Source: Maribacter forsetii DSM 18668
GTDB lineage: Bacteria > Bacteroidota > Bacteroidia > Flavobacteriales > Flavobacteriaceae
Length of the DNA stretch: 64,000 bases
Direction: 5' to 3'
Assembly (NCBI RefSeq): GCF_000744105.1
Contig: NZ_JQLH01000001.1
Location: 2,046,001-2,110,000 of the forward strand
Part shown: one piece after another, positions 18,075 to 26,665 of the stretch
Numbering within the stretch: position 1 is the stretch's first letter
Layout of the letters: each line of letters starts with the position of its first letter
The notes under the pieces: generated by a model
The model's input: only the letters and a program-made list of their open reading frames with translations
Database searches by the model: none
Told to the model about the DNA's origin: nothing
Translations under genes and position numbers: made by a program

Positions 18075-19634
18075 CTATTTTTTTCCGCCAAGATACGAAC
18101 AGTCTTTTAAATCTTGTATTCCCGTGAACGGTACTTTTGCTTTGTTATATCCATAAGTTGAGGCTAAACTTCTATTTAAGTCATTATCGTCAACGTTAAC
18201 CTGAACATCATCCATAGTAAATTGACTAGGGTGTTCATAACCTGCAGCGTGTGTGATTTCTAAAAATTCTTTTCTAAACGTGCTAAAATACTGCGCTAAT
18301 CGATCTGACTTTAAGGGCACATTAATGCCTTTTTGCAACCATTTGTTTTGTGTGGCAATACCTGTTGGACAGGTATTGTTATGGCAAGCTTGAGCTTGAA
18401 TACACCCAATACTCATCATGGCTTCACGAGCTACGTTAATACAGTCAACTCCCATAGCGAAGGCCATAGCTGCTTTTGCTGGAAAACCTAATTTGCCTGA
18501 GCCAACAAATACAATACGGTCGGTAAGATTTCTGTTTAAGAATACTTGGTACAGACTTGAAAACCCGTATACCCAAGGTAAAGAAACATGGTCTGCAAAT
18601 GATGGGGGAGCTGCACCGGTACCACCTTCACCACCATCTACGGTTATAAAATCTGGACCTTTTCCTGTCTCTAACATTAAATCTGCCAATTCTTCCCATT
18701 GGTCTAATTTTCCAATAGCACCTTTGATACCAACAGGTAGACCTGTTTCGTTAGCGATATCTTCAATAAGTGCCATTAGCTCAGTTACATTAGAAAATGC
18801 TTTGTGTGTTGAGGGCGATAAAACATCTTTACCTACTTCTACACCTCTAATTTCTGCAAGCTCTGGGGTAATTTTTGCTCCTGGCAAAACACCGCCTTTT
18901 CCTGGTTTTGCTCCTTGAGATAATTTAATTTCTATAGCTTTTATACACGGATTATCTTCAACTTGTTTTTTCATTTTCTTCATAGAGAAATTTCCATCTT
19001 CAGTTCTAACACCAAAATAGCCGGTACCAAAATGAAATACTATATCGCCACCGTGTTTGTGGTAAGGTGATAAGCCGCCTTCACCTGTATTATGATATGC
19101 ACCTGATTTTTGAACACCCTTGTTCATTGCTTCTACCGCTGCTGCAGATAACGAGCCAAAACTCATAGCAGAAACATTGACGACACTCCCAGGTCTATAC
19201 GGTTTTCTACGGTTATTGTGCTGACCCATAACTTTTGCGCATGGTAAAAAATTGGGTTCTGCTATATTGGGATGACCTTGTGGAACTACAAAACCCATCA
19301 TTCTATTCTTAACGAAAATATGCTGATGTGCATACAAATCTCTGTCAGAACCAAAACCTTCGTAATTATTTTCCTTTTTTGCCGAAGCGTAGATCCAACC
19401 TCTTTCTATTCTGTTAAAAGGTAGTTCTTCTCTGTTGTTCGCAACAAAATATTGACGCATTTCTGGTCCAATACTTTCTAGCCAATAACGCAAATGACCA
19501 ACTACAGGGAAGTTATGCTTTATGGTGTGCCGTTTCTGAATAAAAATATCATAAATAGCAACTATGAAAAGAAACAAAAAAATCCAAGTCCACCATGGTG
19601 GACTTGGAATGTTATTAAAAAAATCGTTCATCAA
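18075..19634 (-). CDS. Membrane-anchored FMN-binding glutamate synthase-like protein
   Basis: A 519-residue relative of the central FMN/Fe-S domain of glutamate synthase large subunits. An N-terminal transmembrane helix (about residues 14-30) is followed by a GltS-type barrel with GGLSPYHKHGGDIVFHFGTG, TVDGGEGGTGAAPPSFADH for FMN, and CHNNTCPTGIATQ in the 3Fe-4S region. The glutaminase and GXGXG domains are lacking, so it is not a full glutamate synthase. The biochemical role of such stand-alone proteins is not settled. It starts 2 bp after the M20 amidohydrolase stop, so the two are an operon. A perfect palindrome covers codons 10-18. Confidence 0.88.
   Translation of the reverse strand: MMNDFFNNIPSPPWWTWIFLFLFIVAIYDIFIQKRHTIKHNFPVVGHLRYWLESIGPEMRQYFVANNREELPFNRIERGWIYASAKKENNYEGFGSDRDLYAHQHIFVKNRMMGFVVPQGHPNIAEPNFLPCAKVMGQHNNRRKPYRPGSVVNVSAMSFGSLSAAAVEAMNKGVQKSGAYHNTGEGGLSPYHKHGGDIVFHFGTGYFGVRTEDGNFSMKKMKKQVEDNPCIKAIEIKLSQGAKPGKGGVLPGAKITPELAEIRGVEVGKDVLSPSTHKAFSNVTELMALIEDIANETGLPVGIKGAIGKLDQWEELADLMLETGKGPDFITVDGGEGGTGAAPPSFADHVSLPWVYGFSSLYQVFLNRNLTDRIVFVGSGKLGFPAKAAMAFAMGVDCINVAREAMMSIGCIQAQACHNNTCPTGIATQNKWLQKGINVPLKSDRLAQYFSTFRKEFLEITHAAGYEHPSQFTMDDVQVNVDDNDLNRSLASTYGYNKAKVPFTGIQDLKDCSYLGGKK
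19583..19608. repeat. Perfect 26-bp palindrome inside start of GltS-like gene
   Basis: The 26 bases centred on CCATGG are fully self-complementary; each arm reads TCCAAGTCCACCA or its complement. They encode the Pro-Ser-Pro-Pro-Trp-Trp-Thr-Trp stretch just before the membrane helix. In the mRNA it could form a hairpin near the start codon. Confidence 0.9.
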
Positions 19635-19636
19635 AA

Positions 19637-20947
19637 TTATCCTTTTGGTTTAATATCTAAAAGTGGTGTTTGGTCACTATTTAGGAAATCTAGACTCATT
19701 TCTGTCAGTGTACGAACTCCTAAAATTAACCCGCTATCATCAATTAAAAAGTCTGGTGTGTGGTGTGGAAAAGATTCTGTTGTACCAGGAGTCATTCCTC
19801 CTAAGAAAAAGAAAAATCCTGGAGCTTCTCTTTGAAAATAAGAGAAATCTTCAGCACCGGTTACTGCTTTTTGAAATTGAACATTTTCATCACCCGCTAC
19901 TCTTTTAATAGTTGGTAACATTTGTTCCACTAATTCAGGATTGTTATAGGTTATATCCGTAGCATCGGTAATTACACATGTAGCTTCACCGCCGTATGCT
20001 TTGGCAATATCACTAACCATTTCTACCATACGTGCATTTAATTTGTCTTTCATTTCATAGTCCAACGTCCTAATAGTACCGATCATCTCTGCAGATTCTG
20101 GAATAATATTAAAACGAACACCACTTTTGATCTTACCAACTGTAATTACTGCAGCTTCATTGGTGAGGTCTGTCTCTCTACTAATTATTGATTGTAAACC
20201 ATCAATAATCTTAGCGCTTATTAAAATTGGATCTACACCAGCCCAAGGTTGAGAACCATGAGATTGTTTTCCTTTGACGTTAATTACAAATTGTTGTGCT
20301 GCGGCCATAGTTCCACCTGGTTTGTAACGGATTGTGCCAACAGGAGTTTGTGAGTTAATATGTAGACCAAAAATGGCATCTACCTTAGGATTGGTCATTA
20401 CGCCTTCTTTAACCATTAAAAGTGCTCCACCTTCTTCACCTGGTGGTGGTCCTTCTTCTGCAGGTTGAAAGATGAACTTAACGGTTCCTTTAATTTTGTC
20501 CTTGTTTTTAGACATTACTTCTGCAACACCCATTAAAATAGCAGTATGCGTATCATGCCCACAAGCATGCATAACGCCTACTTTTTCACCCATAAATTCT
20601 GAAGTTACATTTGACTTATACGGTAAATCGTTACGCTCTGTAACCGGTAAGGCATCTATATCTGCTCTTAATGCTACTACTTTACCAGGTAAATCTCCCT
20701 TTAGAAGACCAACTACACCGGTATGCGCAACACCAGTTTGAACTTCAATTCCCAAAGATTTTAAATGCTTGGCAATTTTTTCTGCTGTTTTGAATTCACG
20801 ATTCCCTAATTCCGGATTCTGATGAATTTCTCTTCTCCAATCAACTACCTTGCTTTCAATAGCTATGTAGTCTTTTTCAAGATTTGGTCCTTGTGCCTGA
20901 ACGGTAAAACCGAAAAGAACGAGAGCCAATAAGCCTAGTTTTCTCAT
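19637..20947 (-). CDS. Exported M20 family amidohydrolase
   Basis: A 436-residue zinc amidohydrolase of the hippurate hydrolase / N-acyl-amino-acid amidohydrolase type. A signal peptide (MRKLGLLALVLFGFTVQAQ) indicates export to the periplasm. MHACGHDTHTAILMG supplies metal ligands, PAEEG the catalytic and ligand glutamates, and the dimerisation domain begins around KQSHGSQPWAG. Family members release amino acids from acyl, indole-acetyl or peptidyl conjugates; the substrate is unknown. It is the first gene of a two-gene operon with the GltS-like protein. Confidence 0.92.
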   Translation of the reverse strand: MRKLGLLALVLFGFTVQAQGPNLEKDYIAIESKVVDWRREIHQNPELGNREFKTAEKIAKHLKSLGIEVQTGVAHTGVVGLLKGDLPGKVVALRADIDALPVTERNDLPYKSNVTSEFMGEKVGVMHACGHDTHTAILMGVAEVMSKNKDKIKGTVKFIFQPAEEGPPPGEEGGALLMVKEGVMTNPKVDAIFGLHINSQTPVGTIRYKPGGTMAAAQQFVINVKGKQSHGSQPWAGVDPILISAKIIDGLQSIISRETDLTNEAAVITVGKIKSGVRFNIIPESAEMIGTIRTLDYEMKDKLNARMVEMVSDIAKAYGGEATCVITDATDITYNNPELVEQMLPTIKRVAGDENVQFQKAVTGAEDFSYFQREAPGFFFFLGGMTPGTTESFPHHTPDFLIDDSGLILGVRTLTEMSLDFLNSDQTPLLDIKPKG

Positions 20948-21153
20948 AATCAGTATTTAATGTTAGTTTGTTCTCTATATTTCGTTGATCATTAAGACAA
21001 AAATGCATCAACAGGTGTATTCTCTATGCGGAATTAAAGTTTAAATATATTCAAAATGAAAAGAAATACCATCCATTGTTCACAAATCTAAATCACTTCA
21101 CTTTTACTATCCCTCATTTATGGCTAAATTTACGTCACTAAAAGAAAGAAAAT

Positions 21154-23481
21154 TTGAGCTCATTTATTGATGAATTGAACGATGCCCAAAAGGCCCCTGT
21201 TTTGCATAAAGACGGACCTTTAATGGTAATTGCCGGCGCTGGATCGGGTAAAACTCGTGTACTAACTTATAGAATTGCACACCTTATGGCGCAGGGTGTA
21301 GATTCTTTTAATATTCTATCCCTAACATTTACCAACAAGGCGGCTCGTGAAATGAAAGCACGTATTGCTCAAATTGTGGGGGCATCTGAAGCTAAAAACC
21401 TTTGGATGGGAACGTTCCACTCCGTTTTTGCCAAATTATTACGTATTGATGGTGATAAACTGGGCTACCCTGCCAATTTTACTATTTATGATACGCAAGA
21501 TTCTCAGCGCTTATTAGCTTCTATCATTAAGGAAATGGGGCTTGACAAGGATATTTATAAATACAAACAGATTCAAAATAGAATTTCGTCATTTAAGAAT
21601 AGCTTAATTACCGTAAAGGCTTACCGTAATGATCCAGATTTGGTAGAGCAGGATGCCATGGCAAAAAAGCCAAGAACAGGTGATATCTATGAAAATTATG
21701 TAGACCGTTGTTTTAAGGCGGGTGCAATGGATTTTGATGATTTACTATTGAGAACCAATGAGCTTTTAACATGCTACCCAGATGTGTTGGCAAAGTATCA
21801 AGATCGATTTAGATATATTTTGGTTGATGAGTACCAAGATACCAATCATTCGCAGTATTTGATTGTAAAGGCTTTGGCTGATCGTTTTCAAAATATATGC
21901 GTGGTAGGTGATGATGCACAGAGTATTTATTCATTTAGGGGAGCGAACATTAGTAATATTTTGAACTTTCAAAAAGATTACGATAATGTAGGGATGTACC
22001 GTTTAGAGCAGAACTACCGTTCTACACGAAACATTGTAAATGCTGCCAACTCCGTAATCGGTAAAAACCAAAATCAAATTGAAAAAGTAGTTTGGACGGA
22101 TAATGATGATGGTCCCTCTATTAAAATTCATAGAAGTACTACAGATGCTGAAGAAGGTAGGTTTGTAGCAAATTCTATTTGGGAACATAGAATGCAGCAA
22201 CAAATGACCAATGGTCAATTTTGTATATTATATAGAACAAACTCCCAATCTAGGGCTATGGAAGATGCCTTGCGTAAAAGAGATATTCCGTATCGTATTT
22301 ATGGCGGACTCTCATTTTACCAACGTAAAGAGATAAAAGATGTGTTGTCTTACTTGCGTTTGGTCATTAATCCTAAAGATGAAGAAGCTTTAAAAAGGGT
22401 GATAAACTTTCCTGCTAGGGGAATTGGTGGTACTACTTTAGATAGATTAATTGTAGCTGCAAATCATTACAACCGTTCCATTTTTGAAGTAATGGAAAAC
22501 ATAGACCGTATAGATTTAAAAATTAATTCGGGTACTAAACGTAAGTTAACAGACTTTGTAACCATGATCAAGAGTTTTCAGGTCATGAACGAAACTGTAG
22601 ATGCCTTTGCATTATCTGAACATGTAGCCAAAAAAACCGGTGTTCTTTTAGAATTTAAAAAAGACGGGACCCCAGAGGGTATTGGTAAAATGGAAAACAT
22701 TGAGGAACTTTTAAATGGTATTAAGGATTTTGTTGAAGGCCAGAAAGAGATTGATGAAGCAACGGGAAATATTAGTGAGTTTTTAGAAGATGTTGCACTT
22801 GCTACCGATTTGGATAATGATACTGGTGATGACGATAGGGTTGCATTAATGACCATACACTTGGCAAAGGGACTAGAATTTCCGTACGTGTATATTGTTG
22901 GTATGGAAGAAGATTTGTTTCCGTCTGGTATGAGTATGAGCACCCGAAGTGAGCTGGAAGAGGAGCGTAGGTTGTTCTATGTTGCGTTGACCAGGGCTGA
23001 GAAACAAGCGTATTTGACATACACGCAAAATAGATATCGTTGGGGTAAATTAATAGACGCAGAACCTAGTCGTTTCTTAGAAGAGATAGACGAGAAATAT
23101 GTGGAGAACCTTACACCAATTGATGGTGGGTACCGCTACAAATCTCTTATTAATGCCGATATTTTTGGTGAAGTAGATAAGAGCAGGTTGCGTCAAGAAA
23201 AACCAAAAAGGGGCACACCGCCAATAGTTGGTCAGCCAAATACAGGACAACTTAAAAAATTACGAAAATTAAAGCCTCAGCTATCAGAGCCTGTTGGTAA
23301 TACAAATAAGATCGATCCAAATCTTACTGAAGGTTCATTGATTAATCATACTCGTTTTGGTCGTGGTAAGGTTGTAAAAATTGAAGGTGCCGGTAATGAT
23401 AGAAAGGCAGAAATAATGTTCGATAAAGGCGATATTAAAAAACTATTGCTTCGCTTTGCTAAGTTAGAGGTATTGGGATAG
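21154..23481 (+). CDS. UvrD/PcrA-type superfamily 1 DNA helicase
   Basis: A 775-residue 3'-5' helicase for nucleotide excision repair and replication. The N-terminal Q motif (LNDAQKAPVL), Walker A AGAGSGKT, LSLTFTNKAAREM (motif Ia), DEYQDTN (motif II), GDDAQSIYSFRGA (motif III), VALMTIHLAKGLEF (motif V) and LFYVALTRAEKQ (motif VI) are all present. A C-terminal Tudor-like segment (GRGKVVKIEGAGNDRKAEIMF) is also typical. The start is TTG at 21154; no ATG lies before the Q motif, and a later one would cut it off. Whether it is UvrD or PcrA cannot be decided. Confidence 0.95.
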   Translation: MSSFIDELNDAQKAPVLHKDGPLMVIAGAGSGKTRVLTYRIAHLMAQGVDSFNILSLTFTNKAAREMKARIAQIVGASEAKNLWMGTFHSVFAKLLRIDGDKLGYPANFTIYDTQDSQRLLASIIKEMGLDKDIYKYKQIQNRISSFKNSLITVKAYRNDPDLVEQDAMAKKPRTGDIYENYVDRCFKAGAMDFDDLLLRTNELLTCYPDVLAKYQDRFRYILVDEYQDTNHSQYLIVKALADRFQNICVVGDDAQSIYSFRGANISNILNFQKDYDNVGMYRLEQNYRSTRNIVNAANSVIGKNQNQIEKVVWTDNDDGPSIKIHRSTTDAEEGRFVANSIWEHRMQQQMTNGQFCILYRTNSQSRAMEDALRKRDIPYRIYGGLSFYQRKEIKDVLSYLRLVINPKDEEALKRVINFPARGIGGTTLDRLIVAANHYNRSIFEVMENIDRIDLKINSGTKRKLTDFVTMIKSFQVMNETVDAFALSEHVAKKTGVLLEFKKDGTPEGIGKMENIEELLNGIKDFVEGQKEIDEATGNISEFLEDVALATDLDNDTGDDDRVALMTIHLAKGLEFPYVYIVGMEEDLFPSGMSMSTRSELEEERRLFYVALTRAEKQAYLTYTQNRYRWGKLIDAEPSRFLEEIDEKYVENLTPIDGGYRYKSLINADIFGEVDKSRLRQEKPKRGTPPIVGQPNTGQLKKLRKLKPQLSEPVGNTNKIDPNLTEGSLINHTRFGRGKVVKIEGAGNDRKAEIMFDKGDIKKLLLRFAKLEVLG

Positions 23482-23524
23482 TTTAGTTATATTTAATAAC
23501 AGTAGGGTTTTAAACCTAAAGGCA

Positions 23525-24148
23525 ATGGCAGAATTTATCAAAATATACGAAGAGAATCCCAATCCTAAAGAGATTAAAAGGGTAGTGGACGTATTGCGTA
23601 AAGGTGGCTTGGTTATCTATCCAACAGATACGGTTTACGGGTTGGGCTGTGATATTACGAACACCAAGGCATTGGAAAAAATTGCACGTATTAAAGGGGT
23701 GAAATTGGCAAAGGCCAATTGGTCCTTCATTTGTACCGATTTAAGCAATCTGTCAGATTATGTACGGCAAATTGATACTGCTACCTTTAAAATATTGAAA
23801 AGAGCTTTACCGGGTCCTTATACTTTTATATTACCCGGTAATAATAATCTTCCTAAAGAGTTTAAAAAGAAAAAAACCGTTGGTATTCGTGTTCCAGATA
23901 ATAGCATAGTTAAAGCGCTGGTTGAAGAATTAGGTAACCCTATTGTTTCAACCTCTATTCGTGATGAAGATGATGTTTTAGAGTACACTACAGATCCCGA
24001 ATTAATTTACGAGAAATGGGACAACCTTGTGGATATTGTAATTGACGGTGGTTATGGTGGTAATGTAGGATCCACTATAATAGATGTTTCTACAGGAGGT
24101 TTACCAGAAGTTATTCGTGAAGGAAAGGGTAGTTTAGATATTATTTAA
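23525..24148 (+). CDS. Sua5/YciO/YrdC-family L-threonylcarbamoyladenylate synthase
   Basis: A 207-residue YrdC-fold protein that should make threonylcarbamoyl-AMP for the t6A37 modification of ANN-decoding tRNAs. The hallmark GGLVIYPTDTVYGLGCD lies near residues 28-44, with LKRALPGPYTFILPG and VGIRVPD further on. The C-terminal Sua5 domain is missing. The sequence resembles the YciO branch, some of which do not replace TsaC, so the enzymatic role is likely but not certain. It lies 43 bp after the helicase gene. Confidence 0.85.
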   Translation: MAEFIKIYEENPNPKEIKRVVDVLRKGGLVIYPTDTVYGLGCDITNTKALEKIARIKGVKLAKANWSFICTDLSNLSDYVRQIDTATFKILKRALPGPYTFILPGNNNLPKEFKKKKTVGIRVPDNSIVKALVEELGNPIVSTSIRDEDDVLEYTTDPELIYEKWDNLVDIVIDGGYGGNVGSTIIDVSTGGLPEVIREGKGSLDII

Positions 24149-24172
24149 AAGTTATACTTTAAACCAAGTCAT

Positions 24173-24206
24173 AAAAAAAGCGGCTCTATTGAGCCGCTTT
24201 AATTTT
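24173..24206. terminator. Bidirectional terminator between Sua5-like gene and OmpA gene
   Basis: AAAGCGGCTC-TATT-GAGCCGCTTT forms a perfect 10-bp stem with a four-base loop. It is flanked by an A run on one side and TTTAATTTT on the other, so it can serve both convergent genes. Confidence 0.9.
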
Positions 24207-24222
24207 ATATGACAATCAGCAA

Positions 24223-25077
24223 TTATTTGTTGATTGCAGGATCTTTCATTCCTTCTTCAATCATGCTATAGAACTGATCGATTTTTGGAAGAACAACGAT
24301 ACGAGTTCTTCTATTTTTAGATTTTTCTGTTGTAGAAACCGGTACATATTCCGCTCTACCAGCAGCAGTCATACGCTTAGGGTCTACATTGAAGTCTTTT
24401 TGTAAGATACGAACAACAGCAGTTGCACGCTTAACACTCAAATCCCAGTTATCCAATAAAGAACCGTTACCTCTGTAAGGTACGTCATCTGTATGACCTT
24501 CTACCATAAATTCGAAATCTGGCTTATTGTTTACCACTTTAGCAACTTTACCAAGAACTTCTTTTGCTCTTCTTGTAACGTTGTAGCTACCGCTGCTAAA
24601 TAATAATTTGTCTGAAATTGATACGAAAACAACACCTTTTTCAACGCTGATTTCTATATCCTCATCATCCATATTACCAAGCACACCTTTTAAGCTCTGT
24701 ACCAAAGAAAGGTTTACAGAATCTCTACGTGTAATAGCATCATTTAATTTACGGATAGTTAAATCTTTCTCTTGTAAACTCTCTAAAGATTTCTCTAAGT
24801 TCTCAGCACCTTTGGTAGTCAAAGTTGTTAAGTTGCCCATATTATTGATCAACTCTTGATTGTTTGCTTTTAAGAAAGCATTTTGATCTTCTAAAGTTTG
24901 AAGTCTAGATGAAGCTGTTGCTTTTTCTTCTAAACAATCATTTAATTTAACTGTAGCTGAATTCAATAAATCTTGTGCACTTTTATGTTTAGCTTCAAGA
25001 TCTGCATACTTCTTTGAAGATACACATGATGAAAGTAAAAGCGTTACTCCAAGACATCCTAATAATACTTTTTTCAT
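24223..25077 (-). CDS. OmpA-family lipoprotein with coiled coil
   Basis: A 284-residue outer-membrane lipoprotein that tethers the envelope to peptidoglycan. The lipobox LLSSC gives lipidation at about Cys18. A long coiled coil extends from about 25 to 125. The C-terminal OmpA domain keeps the binding residues: GHTDDVPYRG, DLSVKRATAVVRIL and the Arg of NRRTRIVV. It stands alone between two hairpins. It is the canonical counterpart of the degenerate protein at 17279-18049. Confidence 0.92.
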   Translation of the reverse strand: MKKVLLGCLGVTLLLSSCVSSKKYADLEAKHKSAQDLLNSATVKLNDCLEEKATASSRLQTLEDQNAFLKANNQELINNMGNLTTLTTKGAENLEKSLESLQEKDLTIRKLNDAITRRDSVNLSLVQSLKGVLGNMDDEDIEISVEKGVVFVSISDKLLFSSGSYNVTRRAKEVLGKVAKVVNNKPDFEFMVEGHTDDVPYRGNGSLLDNWDLSVKRATAVVRILQKDFNVDPKRMTAAGRAEYVPVSTTEKSKNRRTRIVVLPKIDQFYSMIEEGMKDPAINK

Positions 25078-25123
25078 AATTCTATTCTATTATACTTGTT
25101 TAAGTGGTTTACTCTATTTTTCG

Positions 25124-25169
25124 CATCTAAGCGACTTCAAAATTATATAATTACAAAGTCACTTAGATG
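25124..25169. terminator. Long hairpin downstream of glycosyltransferase gene
   Basis: CATCTAAGCGACTT and AAGTCACTTAGATG form a 14-bp stem with one mismatch and an 18-base AT-rich loop. It lies 10 bp after the glycosyltransferase stop. The T run after the stem on that strand is weak, so it may be an mRNA-end stabiliser rather than a true intrinsic terminator. Confidence 0.55.
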
Positions 25170-25178
25170 TGTTGTTAG

Positions 25179-26180
25179 TTAATCTTTTACTAAAATGTTA
25201 AAATTACTTATTCTATGTACGAAGTAAGACCATACAATAGACTTCGTAGCATAGTATTTTCTATGAAATTGTGTTTTTTCTCTCTTTTTATACATTTTTC
25301 CAAACTGTCTGTAAAAGCTTAAATGTGCCCTAAAAATAGCGAAAAAGTGTTTAAATCTTAACTGGAAAAGAAATCGTATTGCCGCAATACCATCTAACAG
25401 CAATCTCAAGAATATAATGATGAAAGCCTTTCTTCTAGGAAGATTCTTTGTAATCGAAAATAATGTATTCCTGAAGTTAAGGTATGTTTTTTTTGGGTTC
25501 ATGTTACTTAATGTAGAACCACCTAAATGAAATACTTTAGAAGTGCTCACATAAAATATTTTGTAACCGTGGTTTTTAGCACGCCAGCATAAATCTACTT
25601 CTTCTTGGTGTGCAAAATAGTCTTCATCAAAACCATTTAGCTCTTGAAATACTTCTTTTTTAATAAACATGCATGCGCCTGTTGCCCAAAATATTTCTCG
25701 CACATCATCATATTGACCAACATCTTTCTCTAAGGTTTGAAAAACCCTTCCTCTACAGAACGGATAGCCCAACTGATCTATGAACCCACCAGCTGCACCC
25801 GCATATTCAAAATGATCTTTCTTAAGTAAATCTAGAATTTTTGGTTGTATGATTGCAGCTTCCGGAACCTTGTTAAAAGTATCTTTTATAGGTGTAAGCC
25901 AATTAGGTGAAACTTCTACATCTGAATTCAATAAACAAAAGATGTCTGCGTCTACATGTACCAAGGCATCATTATATCCTTTTGTAAACCCACCATTTTC
26001 TAAATTTTGAATAATTTTTACGGTTGGGTAGTTGTCTTTTACAAATGCAACGGAGCCGTCTGTGGAAGCATTATCCGCAACATATATATCTGCACCGGGA
26101 GAATAATTGATAACGGAAGGCAGGTACCTTTCTAAAAGCACTTCACCATTCCAATTTAATATGACTACAGCTATCTTCAA
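25179..26180 (-). CDS. Family 2 glycosyltransferase
   Basis: A 333-residue GT-A fold transferase similar to WbbL-type rhamnosyltransferases. It shows VVILNWNGEVLLERYLPSV at the start, the nucleotide-binding DNASTDGS, the metal motif region LLNSDVEVSPNW, and the acceptor/base region DEDYFAHQEEVDLCWRAK. A C-terminal hydrophobic patch near residues 255-275 suggests membrane association. It probably adds a sugar to a surface glycan; donor and acceptor are not predictable. There is no glycan cluster around it. Confidence 0.9.
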   Translation of the reverse strand: MKIAVVILNWNGEVLLERYLPSVINYSPGADIYVADNASTDGSVAFVKDNYPTVKIIQNLENGGFTKGYNDALVHVDADIFCLLNSDVEVSPNWLTPIKDTFNKVPEAAIIQPKILDLLKKDHFEYAGAAGGFIDQLGYPFCRGRVFQTLEKDVGQYDDVREIFWATGACMFIKKEVFQELNGFDEDYFAHQEEVDLCWRAKNHGYKIFYVSTSKVFHLGGSTLSNMNPKKTYLNFRNTLFSITKNLPRRKAFIIIFLRLLLDGIAAIRFLFQLRFKHFFAIFRAHLSFYRQFGKMYKKREKTQFHRKYYATKSIVWSYFVHRISNFNILVKD

Positions 26181-26192
26181 AACGATCGCAAA

Positions 26193-26639
26193 TTAACGGC
26201 TAAAATCAGGAATTTCCTTCATAAATTCATATTTTTCCGCAATAAGGTCTGTTTGGCAGTAATAATGTGAGAGTCCGTTCGTAACCATTAAGTAAGTAGC
26301 GTTCAATTTAAAATTGTATTGTGCTATTTGATCAAATGTCATTTGAGATATAGAAACCTCGGGTGCCTTGCATTCTACAAGTATGTGCAGTTGACCGTTG
26401 GGTTTAAAAACAACCACATCATATCTTTTTTTTAATCCGTTAAGTGTAATTTGTTTTTCTACATTAATATAACTCATCGGATATTTCTTTTCCTGGATAA
26501 GAAACTGAACCACATGTTGCCGAACCCATTCTTCTGGAGTGAGTACCAAAAATTTTTTACGTATAACGTCAAAAATCAAGGTTCTATTTTCGCTATTTTT
26601 GACCCTGAAAGTGTAGCTAGGGAAATTTAGTGGCTGCAT
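26193..26639 (-). CDS. Stand-alone HsdR N-terminal-like PD-(D/E)XK nuclease-fold protein
   Basis: A 148-residue protein matching the N-terminal nuclease domain of type I restriction R subunits (HSDR_N_2). The catalytic triad is visible as Asp74 in KRYDVVVF and Glu89-x-Lys91 in VECKAP. The helicase parts, HsdM and HsdS are all missing. Such orphans are common and conserved in Flavobacteriia, usually next to holA, and their role is not known; a housekeeping nuclease is one possibility. It is divergent from holA with only 26 bp between the starts. Confidence 0.85.
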   Translation of the reverse strand: MQPLNFPSYTFRVKNSENRTLIFDVIRKKFLVLTPEEWVRQHVVQFLIQEKKYPMSYINVEKQITLNGLKKRYDVVVFKPNGQLHILVECKAPEVSISQMTFDQIAQYNFKLNATYLMVTNGLSHYYCQTDLIAEKYEFMKEIPDFSR

Positions 26640-26665
26640 TATACAAAGTTGATGATTTTTTCTGA

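Noticed and set aside
18075..19634. True glutamate synthase large subunit
   Set aside because: The glutaminase and C-terminal domains are absent and a membrane helix is present, so it is a stand-alone GltS-like protein.
26193..26639. Possible type I restriction-modification system
   Set aside because: Only the nuclease domain is present; no HsdM, HsdS or helicase portion is found nearby.
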